64,000 nt of DNA. Origin: Varroa destructor (Eukaryota > Arthropoda > Arachnida > Mesostigmata > Varroidae). Of this stretch, positions 12,001 to 22,656 are shown piece by piece. The DNA is taken from positions 35,989,472 to 36,053,471 of the forward strand of contig NW_019211455.1 of assembly GCF_002443255.2 (NCBI RefSeq). The letters run 5' to 3'. Under the pieces are notes generated by a model, which saw nothing but the letters and a program-made list of their open reading frames with translations, did no database searches and was not told where the DNA came from. Made by a program: the position numbers and the translations under genes. Position 1 is the stretch's first letter, and every line of letters begins with the position of its first letter.

Positions 12001-15000
12001 GGACAATAGCTGGTTTTCGTTCAATTTGCTGCTTCGTTCTAGAAACAAGAAATTCGTGAACCAAAAGAAATGATTATGTGCGTGCGAAAAGAGTCTTAAT
12101 AAAGTATACCCGGTATACTTGTATAGCATTGCCATTGGGACTTTTCAATTCTATTGGAAGCCTATCTAAGCGAACGTATCTAGATGAATTTTTTGCTTTA
12201 CATTTGGTACATATAAAAATTCTAAAATAAGTTTCAAGTGAGAAACGTAACAACATAATTTGTTTTCCATAAAATCCAGTACCTTGGCAGATTTTGAAGT
12301 TCAAGTTGTATAGTGAAGTTACCTGAATATATTTCTCAAACAAGCGCCACCAAAAACACCATATGATACACCCGATACCGATAAAAACAGTGTTAATGTC
12401 GCGTGATATTTGTGTTCGAAGATGTTGGCTATCTTTGAGGTTACCTTTGCGGGTGGATGTACTCAATAAATTCTGGTTAGGAGGCCGGCTGATTCAGTAA
12501 ATTGAACGCTTATCTAGCAAAAAAGTCAAAAATAATTCGATTAGCCAAAGGCTTGTCATTGATTGTCGACTGATATTGCACCAAATTTGGTTTTTTACAA
12601 GAATAAGTAAAGTTTTCGAATGTTTGTTAGTAAGAACCCCTTACCCTGAGATGCTCATCGATTTAAATAATCGATATTTGTTAACCCATATTACTCCTTT
12701 TTCATGTATCAAACATGCAATGATAGTTAGCGGATACTATTTCAGGCGGTTATGGTATCTGCAGGTACTATAGATAAAATTTTAGGGAGATACATCGATT
12801 GTTCCAAGAAAATTTCATCTACTGCCCTTTACAGCGGAAACTTGTTTCAGCATTACGTTGATCCCATTAGGACGCGAGTGGCACCAAATGAAACAGCGGA
12901 CTTTTACCGTTGCGCATTCGATTATAATCGACAGTTACATTTCACTTAAACTTAGGAAGTTAACAAGATCAACAATCCGTGTTATTACATAACTACTCTG
13001 CAAACGAACTTTAAACAGACAAATAAGGTTTCAGAAACAAATCTGAACCACGCTCTAGGATTTGCCTCGATTTATTAGATGGAGCCTATCTTCACCCTGA
13101 AGATACATTTTTTTCATTGGACGTTATTTACGTCATTTAAATTCTACTCTGAATTTTTGGGTTCTCAGAGATCCATTCGCCACCTTTCACCATTTGTTTA
13201 ATCTAAAAGAGTTCTATGAAAAATAGGCCTTACTTGTATAGAAAACTATGACCTTTTATTCTTGGACTTCACCTTGTATAATTTGGTTAGATATCTCGCG
13301 CGAAAGTTGAAGTAGTACAGAAGAGCCCATGGCTTTGACAGTATGTAGAACTTCAAATTCTAATTAACTATAACCTGAGTCCAATGCTTACGGTCTTAAC
13401 GACTATTTGTCCCCCGTATAATATTTATAAAAAAAATATTAAATATTAGTGATCTCTATAAATCACACGTAATAATTTTATAAATCATAAGTAATAATTT
13501 TCTGCGTGTTCTAAGTTGCTAGATTACTTTAGGCTTTACTTGTTTCGTTTCCGGCAGTTCGCCTTGACGCATTTCGGATACCCGTTCTTATTATCAAGTG
13601 AGTACCCGTAATTCCGTGCCGCAACAACGTCACGATGAAGAAGAACCATTTACCTCTTCACTGCGTGGGTCCCCCAACAGCGCGAAATTTTGCTGTAACG
13701 GGATTTTGCAATGTATGAGCTTTTGATTGTCAGTTCACTGCAGGTCATTTTAAAGAGTTCTAAAGTACGATGTATGTAGTGCAGGTATATAAGTTGAGCC
13801 TTACTGGAGAAGTTTATCACCAGAGTCATTTTCAGTTGTGTAATCTAGAAAAGCTGCTTACTGAATCAAAGGATCTACATCTGAAAAACTGATGCTAATT
13901 GAATTGCGCGGCAATTCTGATTCTCGAAGTGAAGTCCAAGGAACTTCACAATTTCTTTCAGTGCGCATGTAACTTAAGCACGTGTTGAATCTAATGTACC
14001 CGTTTTTGGTAGAAATCTAACTAATAGTAGCAAGATGCTCATTGGCTCAGTCACACGAAAAGGTAAGATTCAGGATAGTGTATGTCAATTCCGATAAGAA
14101 AATAACTGGCACACCGAAGCTCATCGGAACTCAAGAAAACTTCGATGTCACACACGAAGGCTGCATTATCTTTAAAGGATCTGTAGAAGATCGTGAAGTA
14201 CATGATTATAAATACGCACAGTATGTTGCTATCTGCCTGGCAGATCTTACCGGAGTATCAGATATCAATACCTATCGATGGATCCATATGCCCTGCAAGT
14301 TGTGTCAGGCATACATACCTGATATCTAATCAAATACGAATAATATCAACAAATAATTAATGCTAAATCGCCCTGGGTTAGGGAGCTACGGCGTGGACTA
14401 CTGCCTATTCAAGTGAACTAGCCGTTTGTTGTTGACAAAACAGTACAGCTAGCGTTGTATATATTACAGTGTATTAAAATTCTCACAAAGTAAATACTAG
14501 AAGCCTGAGCCGCAAAAATAGGGGATGTATATTTTAGAAATTACGTTGCATATGGTATAAAAAAATAAATAGTTATGAAATACTGAGTTCTTTTTTGTGC
14601 AGTTAAATACAATTACAACAAGCCCAGAGGAAGGCCTGTCGTGTGAAAGACACAAGAAGCCGATTTGAAGTTTACTTAATCCATACTATTAAATACCAGA
14701 TCCTTTTTCCGTTTCTAGAATTTTTTTCTAGGATGTCCGTTTGCAGAAATATTGATCAAAAACTGGATATCGAATATAATGTAATATGCAGCCACATGAT
14801 TTAATTTGTCGAGAGATATTATCATAGGCCTCTTCGTATGATTGACACGATAGATTGACACAAATGCCAAATTGCATTCGTTAAAGGCTACTAAAAACGT
14901 GATCAGCACTGAGACCTTTCTTTTTAATAGAATAATGTGAACAAACTACGAACACGACCGAAGTCGGTGTTTTTACATAGAACCAATCAAATAAGCGAAT

Positions 15001-17318
15001 ATCGGACCTTATCTTTTTTACGATATATATATATATATATTATAAGAAAGCAAATCCTAGACGGATTTTTCACCTGTATTTACACTTACGTCTAGTCGTC
15101 GACCGAATGACTAACTTCGGCTGTCTTTCCTAGCTAATACTTTACCAGTAGTGAGCTATCTAAACAAGTGCTTTGTGTAACGTTGTTTTTCTCTCTTAGC
15201 ATTAACAGATAATGAAGACCTGAGAAACTCCTTCTTGCAAGATTTCCAAAAAGGGCTTATAATGTATCTGTGATAAATTCTCTCAAGAAGGGTTAACATG
15301 CTCAATACACAAATTTAACGTGCTTTCAAAGACCATTTATTTGGGAATAATGGTTTATTTTTAGAAGTAAAATATGATTTGCTTCAATCTTTAACTTATT
15401 GTCAATCTCATTAATATTTTTCTATTTGAAAGGCTTTTGGATTACGACCGTACCTGCGCGAAACGCACTGTGGTGATTGATGACGACCGGGACTATTTCT
15501 CGTCAGACAATAAATGGCTTACGCAGAAGGAAATAAAAACTCTAAAAGAGGTAGAAGATAAACGTGACAAAGCCAAAAGTTTGCGGGGAGCGCAGACCCG
15601 TATGGATATTGACTTTGCTGGAAAAAAGGTGTATATGCATTTTTGATAATAGCGTCTTGCCATATTTATAGGTAGATTTGTTTGTTTTAGCACATAAGAA
15701 ATCACCAGTTTACGGGGGCGTTTATTAAAGCAGGAAAAAGGCGAAAGTGGCTTTCTGCGCGTCCCACATTGTGGAATCCGCTTATGTTAAAACCTATTTA
15801 ATAAGACGATGATGGACCCGTGAGCGTCACCTGAATTTCTTTCGAAATGGTTTTACAGAACCACTAATAATAAAAATTGAGTTTGTAAAAAACCGATAAT
15901 TGATAACCTAGAGGTCAGCGTTTTTATTGCGCAAAGTTCCTATACTTATGTTTGAGAGATTCGTCTTCCCTTAATGATTCTAAGAATGAGATAATAATAT
16001 TACGCGTTTGAATAAACGTTTTTCATTCATTTAATTATTTGCTTTCATATATTTCAAAGGGTACCTTCAAAAATTGTGATTTAAATAACAAAGTACAGGA
16101 AGTACAGGAAACAGAAATTAAATGAGCTGACCGTTGTAGGTGGTAGTCAAGAATGAGGAAGCTTCCGAACTCTATCTTCATGATACGACGGAGGTCATCA
16201 ATGAAGCAGTTGACAACTTGCCTTCGTACATTAGCAGTCAGGAACTTATCGATCTCGAATTCATTCCGACTGGCGATGTTCTCAGTGCATTCACCGCCAG
16301 GATGACTGAGAGCATGCAGACTGTGAGGCTTCAAGATAGTCACCTTATGGAGATATCCGACGAGGGTTAGTATTTTAAATCGAAACTAAATTTTTTCAGA
16401 TTTCGTAAGCGTCTAGTCAAAGGTATAGCAGGAGTTTATGAGATATATAAAATAATACCGTAAAAATGTAAAATTCTTAAATAGTTGCTGATACACTTGT
16501 ACGTGTGCGTCTTTGTATAAGTATGTATCATATATATATTTTTTGCCTTAATATCGACTCACGTTTTAAATTTTGGTTGACAATAGGAATGTGTTTATCA
16601 ATCAATCAACCATACGCAAGCCTCCTGTTGGCGGGCATTAAGCGCCATGAAGGAAGGCAATGGTACCATGCACACCGAGGAAGGCTGTGGATTCACGCAA
16701 CCGCTAAATATGTCGAATTTGCTGAAATTGAAAAGGTAACTCAGATGTTTGCGCATTGTATTCATTATTATTTTAAAAAGTCGTAAATAATTTGGAGTCA
16801 CAGAGTACTGCCATCTAACTTTCATTTATTGTCACAAAACGTCATTTATTTTGAAACACACTTGTATTTTGTATCCTGTTGTGTTGGGTGAGGTAAATAG
16901 AGGCAATCAATAGCCAGTGATTGGCACGTTTATTATTCAGACTGTGACACCTGTTTTTTGTTTCTCTGAAAATACGAGGTGCTTTGTCAAACATAGTTTG
17001 TTTGATTTCGATTTTCAGGTTCTCAGTACGTATTACCAATTGGTCAGTCCCGAGGTGGCTGCGCAGACGCCGAAACAGTTTCCAAACGGAGTGCTTCTAG
17101 GCTGCGTTGACGTTATCGACTGTCTTCCGCAATGGAAGTACAGAAAGAATTTTCCTGAAGGTGAAATTTCTGACGCTTTTGTCTTTATATGTGAGAACCC
17201 ACAGCCTTTAAAAACACCATTTCCGATGCGTGGAAAGCCCAAGATATATAAACTTGAGCCCAGGTTGCATCATGCCGCAAGGAAACAGGTGATGTGTATT
17301 CCCGGTAATACACCATAA
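5837..17318 (+). CDS. TRIP4: Activating signal cointegrator 1 (ASC-1), six exons found
   Basis: Exons: 5837-6027, 8305-8508, 15433-15628, 16140-16365, 16587-16735 and 17019-17318. All junctions are GT-AG and the phases agree, giving 1266 nt (421 residues) from the ATG at 5837. TRIP4 is the scaffold of the ASC-1 complex (with ASCC1-3), a nuclear receptor coactivator that also helps split collided ribosomes. Visible parts in order: a KKFVNLFSDEG segment; a C2HC5 zinc finger split across the first two exons; the linker with LLDYDRT and DFAGKK; and a C-terminal ASCH domain with the SINQPYASLL and GRLWIHATAK signatures. Human TRIP4 is 581 residues and has about 150 more at the N-terminus. That part is absent here, so either upstream exons were missed or the gene is N-terminally short. 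The second intron is 6.9 kb. Confidence 0.88.
6975..7870 (+). mobile_element. Decayed Tc1-like transposase in TRIP4 intron 1
   Basis: Tc1-family landmarks appear in the right order but in different frames. A helix-turn-helix segment (EKQRTLAIRLIKGRQSRNET) lies at about 7060-7130. RDFFVTVAQLRQ, a standard Tc1 motif, is at about 7281-7316. GVGALHFVNGTDEKQHFSK follows at about 7614-7670. MRNDCHMANY, near the second catalytic Asp, is at about 7735-7765. NDIKFLLWPGNSRSDRK, the degraded WPxxSPDLNPIE block, is at 7784-7834. Frameshifts and stops separate them, and the catalytic Glu region is lost. No terminal inverted repeats could be fixed by eye. Confidence 0.7.
8305..8508 (+). CDS. TRIP4: TRIP4 exon with the C2HC5 zinc finger core
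   Basis: After TTTGACAG the exon reads HQLVNNCVCCGRIVCSQEGS, then SCFTCGALV, the cysteine-rich core that binds the ASC-1 partners. It ends at AATCG|GTAAGT with a split Arg codon. Confidence 0.9.
10433..10677 (-). other. Exon-like open stretch, family unknown
   Basis: On the minus strand an acceptor-like run (CAGAACTCTTCCAG) is followed by about 80 open codons ending in TAG. The stretch is more GC-rich than its surroundings and includes CEYLYFKSACASPFAKVV and VNKGVLEIPPQILHARPKYE. I recognise no domain, and no partner exon was found. It could be a nested terminal exon, a relic of a gene or transposon, or chance. It lies antisense inside TRIP4 intron 2. Confidence 0.2.
14042..14329 (+). other. 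95-codon open frame inside TRIP4 intron 2, unknown
   Basis: The frame encodes an even, soluble-looking sequence (KVRFRIVYVNSDKKITGTPK, later YAQYVAICLADLTGV) with a terminal CKLC. The track start is a TTG, so no real start codon is implied. No known domain was recognised. TRIP4 joins in phase across this region without it, so it is not a needed TRIP4 exon. A transposon or captured-gene fragment is possible. Confidence 0.25.
15023..15042. repeat. (AT)10 microsatellite
   Basis: Pure AT dinucleotide run in TRIP4 intron 2, about 390 bases before the next exon. Confidence 0.9.
15433..15628 (+). CDS. TRIP4: TRIP4 linker exon
   Basis: Encodes LLDYDRTCAKRTVVIDDD and DFAGKK, matching the conserved stretch after the zinc finger in ASC-1. 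The acceptor is TTTGAAAG; the donor is AAAAAG|GTGTAT, a weaker site, in phase 0. Confidence 0.88.
16140..16365 (+). CDS. TRIP4: TRIP4 exon before the ASCH domain
   Basis: Phase-0 start after CCGTTGTAG. Encodes the less conserved linker ending RLQDSHLMEISDEG, equivalent to the RIQDQEFQE segment of vertebrate TRIP4. Donor GAGG|GTTAGT, with one base of a Gly codon carried over. Confidence 0.85.
16587..16735 (+). CDS. TRIP4: TRIP4 exon, first half of the ASCH domain
   Basis: Encodes MCLSINQPYASLLLAGIKR and GRLWIHATAK, the hallmark of the TRIP4-type ASCH fold, a likely nucleic-acid-binding domain. Acceptor GACAATAG, donor AAAAG|GTAACT, phase 0. Confidence 0.92.
17019..17318 (+). CDS. TRIP4: TRIP4 terminal exon, second half of the ASCH domain
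   Basis: After GATTTTCAG the exon encodes FPNGVLLGCVDVIDCL, AFVFICENPQ and GKPKIYKLEP, then ends in TAA at 17316. The C-terminal length matches the vertebrate protein. A donor-like CAG|GTGATG at 17288 could lead to an unseen extra exon but is not needed. Confidence 0.9.
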   Translation, partial: VLSTYYQLVSPEVAAQTPKQFPNGVLLGCVDVIDCLPQWKYRKNFPEGEISDAFVFICENPQPLKTPFPMRGKPKIYKLEPRLHHAARKQVMCIPGNTP

Positions 17319-17452
17319 CTAGAGAGCAAACAATTACATTTAAAAGCCTCGTCAAACGAACCTGAAATAATGCTGCTTAAAGCTCACTAGTTTACTGGGG
17401 ATGTGTAAGATCACAATGACCAACAGCGTAAACCAAAGGCGTTTCTTTAGAA

Positions 17453-17458
17453 AATAAA
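17453..17458 (+). terminator. Polyadenylation signal AATAAA of TRIP4
   Basis: AATAAA lies 135 bases after the TRIP4 stop codon, in AT-rich sequence, at a typical 3' UTR distance. Confidence 0.5.
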
Positions 17459-19617
17459 TTTGATATACTATATATGCCAACTAAGAATGCATGTATTGCT
17501 TACTTATTAATATATATTAACAAAAGTGATTAATACAGGCAGGTGCAACTATCGTGCTTGAGCCTATTATACGATAGTGCATTCGAGGCGTTCACGCGCT
17601 TTGTTTTTTCAGTGATTTCTTATTCTCTACGAAGGTGGTAACAAAGTATAAATGGTATCGATCATTCCGATAAGAGGTATAAGCAAAAGATTGTGGGTTA
17701 TCTGCTGTATGTTGATTAGGTTAATATTTGGGAGATTTATGAAGGAAATTTTAGTCAAGAAATAGTTGATAGTTTGGATTGAGCTTTTGTGTTAGGAATC
17801 TAAAATCAGAAATATGCAATTTATTATAATGTCAAAGGTCTAAGAAGATTTTAAGCCGAAAAAAACCTAAAAGATGCTAAGGAAAACGTGATCTTAACTA
17901 GCTACAGCTTGACTTCATAGCTTTAGGAACGTTACAGCTGAGTTTAGAGCACTATATATTATAACTTGAGCTTACGAATGTGGAAGATATAGAAGAAGTG
18001 ATGGATGATTAACAAATGATGTTTTAAGTGCTCCAGACATTGCTTAAATATCATCGTCTTGCGTAATTTGGCTTCAAGTTAGAGCCAAGCCTTTACCAAG
18101 AGCCCAGTGACTATCATCCGAATCATTTTCCAGTAGGAGACAAGGGGAAAATCTACAGTGCTTTGTTAGGAGAAAGAAAACGATATAGCGGGAGACAATT
18201 CATTTTAATCTAGATGAAATAATTCTATTAACAAAAAAAGTTAAGGCATCTGTGAGTAGAGTCCGAGTCCAGCAAGGCTATCGCGTCATTGTATTCTACC
18301 AGGTACTAAGCTGTTTTAGAAAAGACTGTTATTGCTTCTGGGGCGCTTGGCGACAATTTACAGGAATAGGGAACTTCCACTAGTGCTGTGAAAAAGCGGT
18401 TGTGCTTTTAAAATGTGGAATAAATATATCATTTATTCGTTATAACAAACATGTGTTATCGGCTAACAATCTAATGGTAACGTTAGGGGCGTCGTTGCCG
18501 GCTTGAAAATAGGATTAACATATAAAAAGTCGGAAATAATTCCCTAATCTATACCCTTTGAGAAAAGGGCAAAGGCGGTTTTACCTTTTTGAAGTGAATT
18601 TGATAGAATCCGGTCGATAATTAGCAAAAAAATACTAACAACATGTGTTAGTAGTGCCCGCGTATGAAAAAATATTGAGAACGATATAATAATAAAGACA
18701 ATCAAAGCCCTTGGCCATATAAACCACTAAGCATTGCGGCGTTAATTATATAAGACCTTATATGGACCCGTAAAACGTCTGGCGACCGGTCAAAAAATTC
18801 CAGATTTAGAACTAGTATATATACTTTATTTTTTAAAAGGTAGGTTCTTCGCACAGAATCATTGCTGTCCCATATAGCTTTACCACTGTCTCACATGACC
18901 CTATTTTGTGGGCTAGATATTTTTCTTTTTCTTTTCTCCAAACTTAATGCGGAAATGTGAGTCCCATTGGAAAGACACCTTCTCTCCCTGCGAAAAGTTG
19001 TTCCCAGTGATTGTGTAAAGTAAATTTTGTCTAAGTTGCTCCACTGTGTTTCTTAAATTTGTTAAACTGCAATAGATATGAGACTAATGTAAAATCTAAG
19101 GTTCAACATCATTCAGTCAAGAGTTGTTTGCAACTGTTTATATTAATCACAGATAACTGAAGAAGCTTCCGTCTAATATACAATTGAAAATATAGCCTCT
19201 ATATCAGATTCTACGAGGCCCGCTTCTCGGTTGAAAGCAACAACCAATAAGAACTGTCCATCTAGCCACTATATATATTCGTATGTGGCCGAAACTTAAG
19301 ATACGTATTCGGAACCTTTCACACAAGCGTATGGTAGTATCAACGCTTTACGTTGTACGTACCACGATTAGCGCATCAAACGTCGAACGATAGGAAAAAG
19401 ACGGTAAACATGGTATTTCGTTTTACCAAAATATTACTTCTTGTCTGCTTCCCAAAAAGAAACTGGAATTTACCTGTGTATTTTATCGAGAAAAGCAGAA
19501 GTCACTTATTCACATCATATGCTTTATTAAGAAATTATAATATATATAATATTGTATATATTTTTTCACTCTTGACCCTAAGGCCTGAACTTACCGTTGT
19601 TGCACACATTACAGACG

Positions 19618-19683
<66 letters not shown>
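19618..19683. repeat. Long (AT)n microsatellite
   Basis: About 66 bases of AT dinucleotide with a single AC interruption near its left end. It is the longest simple repeat in the window. Confidence 0.95.
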
Positions 19684-19686
<3 letters not shown>

Positions 19687-20627
19687 ATCTAGCCAATTTA
19701 CAGATTTTTTATTATAGGATAAAAAGGTTTCCTATTTCGTGTACAGTTCGTAGATGTTCCATCATCGGTTGTTTTGAAGTGGAAGCGGATTGGTGCCGTT
19801 ACAAACCTCTAAGTAAGAAAATAACCAAGTTGTTAATTGTGATTTCGTATATATTTATATTTCTTAAGCTTTTGTAATATATATTAACGTACTTCATTAG
19901 AATACATCAGGTTATATCAATGTCGCCTATTTAATTGTGGAAGACTGTAGAAATAAGCAAATTTATTTGCGTTTTCTGACAACGATCGGATTCACTAAAT
20001 AACGTTTTAAAATTCTGAATATTGATGTCACCTATGCGGCTACATCTCAGTCATTGCGAATACTATATGATATATCATTTCCTTGAACTAGCGATATCCG
20101 ATTATTACGGAACTGCTATCATCATGACCATGGTCGACTTAGGGTTTATTTTCGTGTTTTCTTTTGTTTATGAAAATATGATTTTCAATCCATTTTATTT
20201 TTCTTAATACCTCAGTTCACATGTTCATAATGTAAATGTCATATACTGTAAAAAAAATTGTATAAGATCTTCTGAAGCTTTTGAATACGATTTCACAATG
20301 AATTGCACAATCGGATCCTACTTATAAGCCTTCTTTACGTGTAGAGAAAATCGGTCGCCATATTGGTGTGTGCACTTAGTCACACTGTTTTCGTCTCCTT
20401 CTCCCTCTGTACAATATGTCATATTGAACAAAAGGAGCCAGTCTGCTATTATCGAATTAAAAAGTTCTTTACCATCTAAGGTTCTTCTTTAATCAGTCAA
20501 TGAATCCTGTCAATCAGGCAACTTAATCCAACCCGTTGTCGAGCATACAAAAAATCGCCAGTCAACTTAAGTCGCCAGAATTTACATTAAAGTTAACAGA
20601 ATTAAAATTTATGGAAAATTAAGTAAC

Positions 20628-20667
20628 TGTCATTTTGTAGTTTATTATTATAAACAACAAAATGACA
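20628..20667. repeat. 17-bp stem hairpin with AT-rich flanks
   Basis: TGTCATTTTGTAGTTTA (20628-20644) and TAAACAACAAAATGACA (20651-20667) pair over 17 bases with one mismatch around a six-base loop. Flanking A/T tracts also partly pair. It resembles a small MITE or foldback remnant. Confidence 0.6.
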
Positions 20668-21959
20668 CTTATTTAATTTTAAAAATGACATTGCAGTTCT
20701 TAATATTGCCATCGGCACGATGTGCAATCATGCAACATCTGTTCTAGTTAGCGTAACACGTGCCTAGACGATGATAGCACCAATTAATTACAATCGTGTC
20801 TTTCCTGGATGTATGAGAGCTAGAAAGATCAAAATACAATAATAGTGAACACAATTAAATTATCAGTGAGAACAGGAAATCATCCAGAAAATGACTAATC
20901 ATACTGCGGTATTCGCAAAAAAATGCCTATCAAGTACGGATCCACAGTTCATGGTGCAGATGAAGCCAGGGACACACTAGTCACAACTAGATCGTTCATT
21001 CATTCTTGTCATCTTCTGTTGCGTAAACACTGTCTTCTGCTCGTTAGGTAAGGTATCCTTCCAAAAAAAGTACGAAAGACTAATTTCCATTTTATATAGC
21101 GTCTTTTCCTAAATAAGTAATACTGCACCTGAAAGGCAGGTGTTTTGATAGAAAGACATCCATTAGAGAGAGCTGACCGGAATGTTACTGTTCGTGTAAA
21201 TCCCATATCCTCACTTCAGTTTCCTCAACTGACACATAGCGTAAACAAAATACAGGTGATGGTGAACGTAGCCTTACAACCTAGAAAATAGACCTCAGAA
21301 AGGCACTGTTAAAAGTAGTCCAGCGTATTTATAGTCTTACTGTAACGGTACATTCACATATGGTAAAAAGCCCTTCGTATACGAGACAAGCAATCTTGAG
21401 AATCGAGATACACATTTGAATACTAAAAAGTCTGCTTTGGAGGTGGAAAAGTTATTATTGAGCTTGGCCGCATGCCAATAATGGTCCATTCTTCCAAGTG
21501 CAAAAACACAGTTTATCCCGAACAAAGCCAACAACTATTTCATCTTTTTTGCGAACGTTATGCCCTATTCTTCCCATTTTGATCATTTCAAATGTAAGGC
21601 TACTTTCATTCACAAACGTAGGACCACTTTCACCAATCCCTTCGGTTAACTCTATGTGCATTGATTAGCTGAGTGTTCAGCCGTGTGCCGGTTAGCTAAC
21701 CCATCCACATGCAAGATAACCAACCGAACGCTTCTAGCAAGCGCCGGGCACTAACAATGTGGCCCTCGACTGAGCGAGGTACCTTCGCTAGAAAAGTGGA
21801 ATGTCCTTTCATTCAACTCAAGATTGCGTTTCATTATCCCATTAAACCAAAAACAGGACCAGCCGGCTTTTCTGGGAACTAATATACGACATTTTTTTTT
21901 CAAAGAGATGATTACAATGGTATCACCACATGTGTATGTTTCATGTTGGCGTGACACTA

Positions 21960-21965
21960 TTTATT
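21960..21965 (-). terminator. Possible polyadenylation signal of SLC25A21
   Basis: AATAAA on the minus strand only five bases past the stop codon. The position is unusually close, so a further downstream signal may be used. Confidence 0.25.
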
Positions 21966-21970
21966 TCAAT

Positions 21971-22656
21971 TTAATTATATGGGGGCCATTTATGCTCGAG
22001 GAATTCCCGCATATGCTCGTAGACAACAAGCATGACAGCTCCACCTGGACCAAGCCTTAACACCTTAGGCACGAGGCCTTTATATAATGCACGGAAGCCT
22101 TCCTCTCGATAAACAAGGCCCACACTTTGCAAACATCCCTTGTACTTGGTATCGGGAATATGACCTGTACTCTGAATGCGACTTTTGGCCACATCAAATG
22201 GAATGTTGAAGCATGACGCCAGTGTTCCGGCTGTGAAGCCTGTCAGAATACGCAGTGCAAGTGTTGCAGCTTCATTGTCTGTCTTCGGTAAAACATCCTT
22301 TACCGAAAAGTAAAAGCCGAAGTAAACCATGTTAAAGGCGCCGTTGCGCATCATGGTGGACGTCAGACCGAGATTGAGACCCCTCAAGCCCAAACCACCC
22401 TCTCGATGAATCCTCCGCGCAACTTGGTAGGTCGTCATTTGATCGGATACTTTACTCTTATCGGTTTGCAGGCGCACCTTTACCACTTCGAAGGGATTAA
22501 CAAACACCGCTTCAGTAAGTCCAGCGAATAAACCAGCCATTGACAACGAAACCGGAGTGTCCTTCGTACCATACCGAAACACCTTCTTATATTGCTCGAA
22601 TGTGAAGAATTTCACGGCTCTCTTCGGCGTCTCGGCCAGAATCGGCGGGAATATAC
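21971..22656 (-). CDS. SLC25A21: SLC25A21 exon 2
   Basis: Encodes most of the carrier: the end of repeat 1, all of repeats 2 and 3, and a C-terminus HKWPPYN before TAA. The acceptor is TCTAAAG. The short upstream Met within the intron (up to 22681) is not part of the protein. Confidence 0.92.

Larger units (their letters stand above)
8509..15432 (+). other. TRIP4 intron 2, 6.9 kb
   Basis: AT-rich intron bounded by GTAAGT and TTTGAAAG. It contains an exon-like minus-strand stretch near 10.4-10.7 kb, a 95-codon plus frame at 14042, short tandem repeats near 13.43-13.50 kb and an (AT)n run at 15023. The rest has broken short frames only. Confidence 0.7.
17460..21959. other. Intergenic, between the 3' ends of TRIP4 and SLC25A21
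   Basis: About 4.5 kb between convergent genes. It holds a long (AT)n tract at 19618, a hairpin at 20628 and an unassigned open stretch at about 18070-18220. No gene could be supported. The 174-codon plus frame at 19353 owes its length to the microsatellite. Confidence 0.55.

Noticed and set aside
12074..12466. 130-codon minus-strand frame in TRIP4 intron 2
   Set aside because: No recognisable motif, poor codon character and no splice context. Its length alone is not enough in a 64-kb window.
19353..19877. 174-codon plus-strand frame
   Set aside because: Its middle is an (AT)n microsatellite read as Tyr-Ile repeats; flanks show no domain or splice signals.
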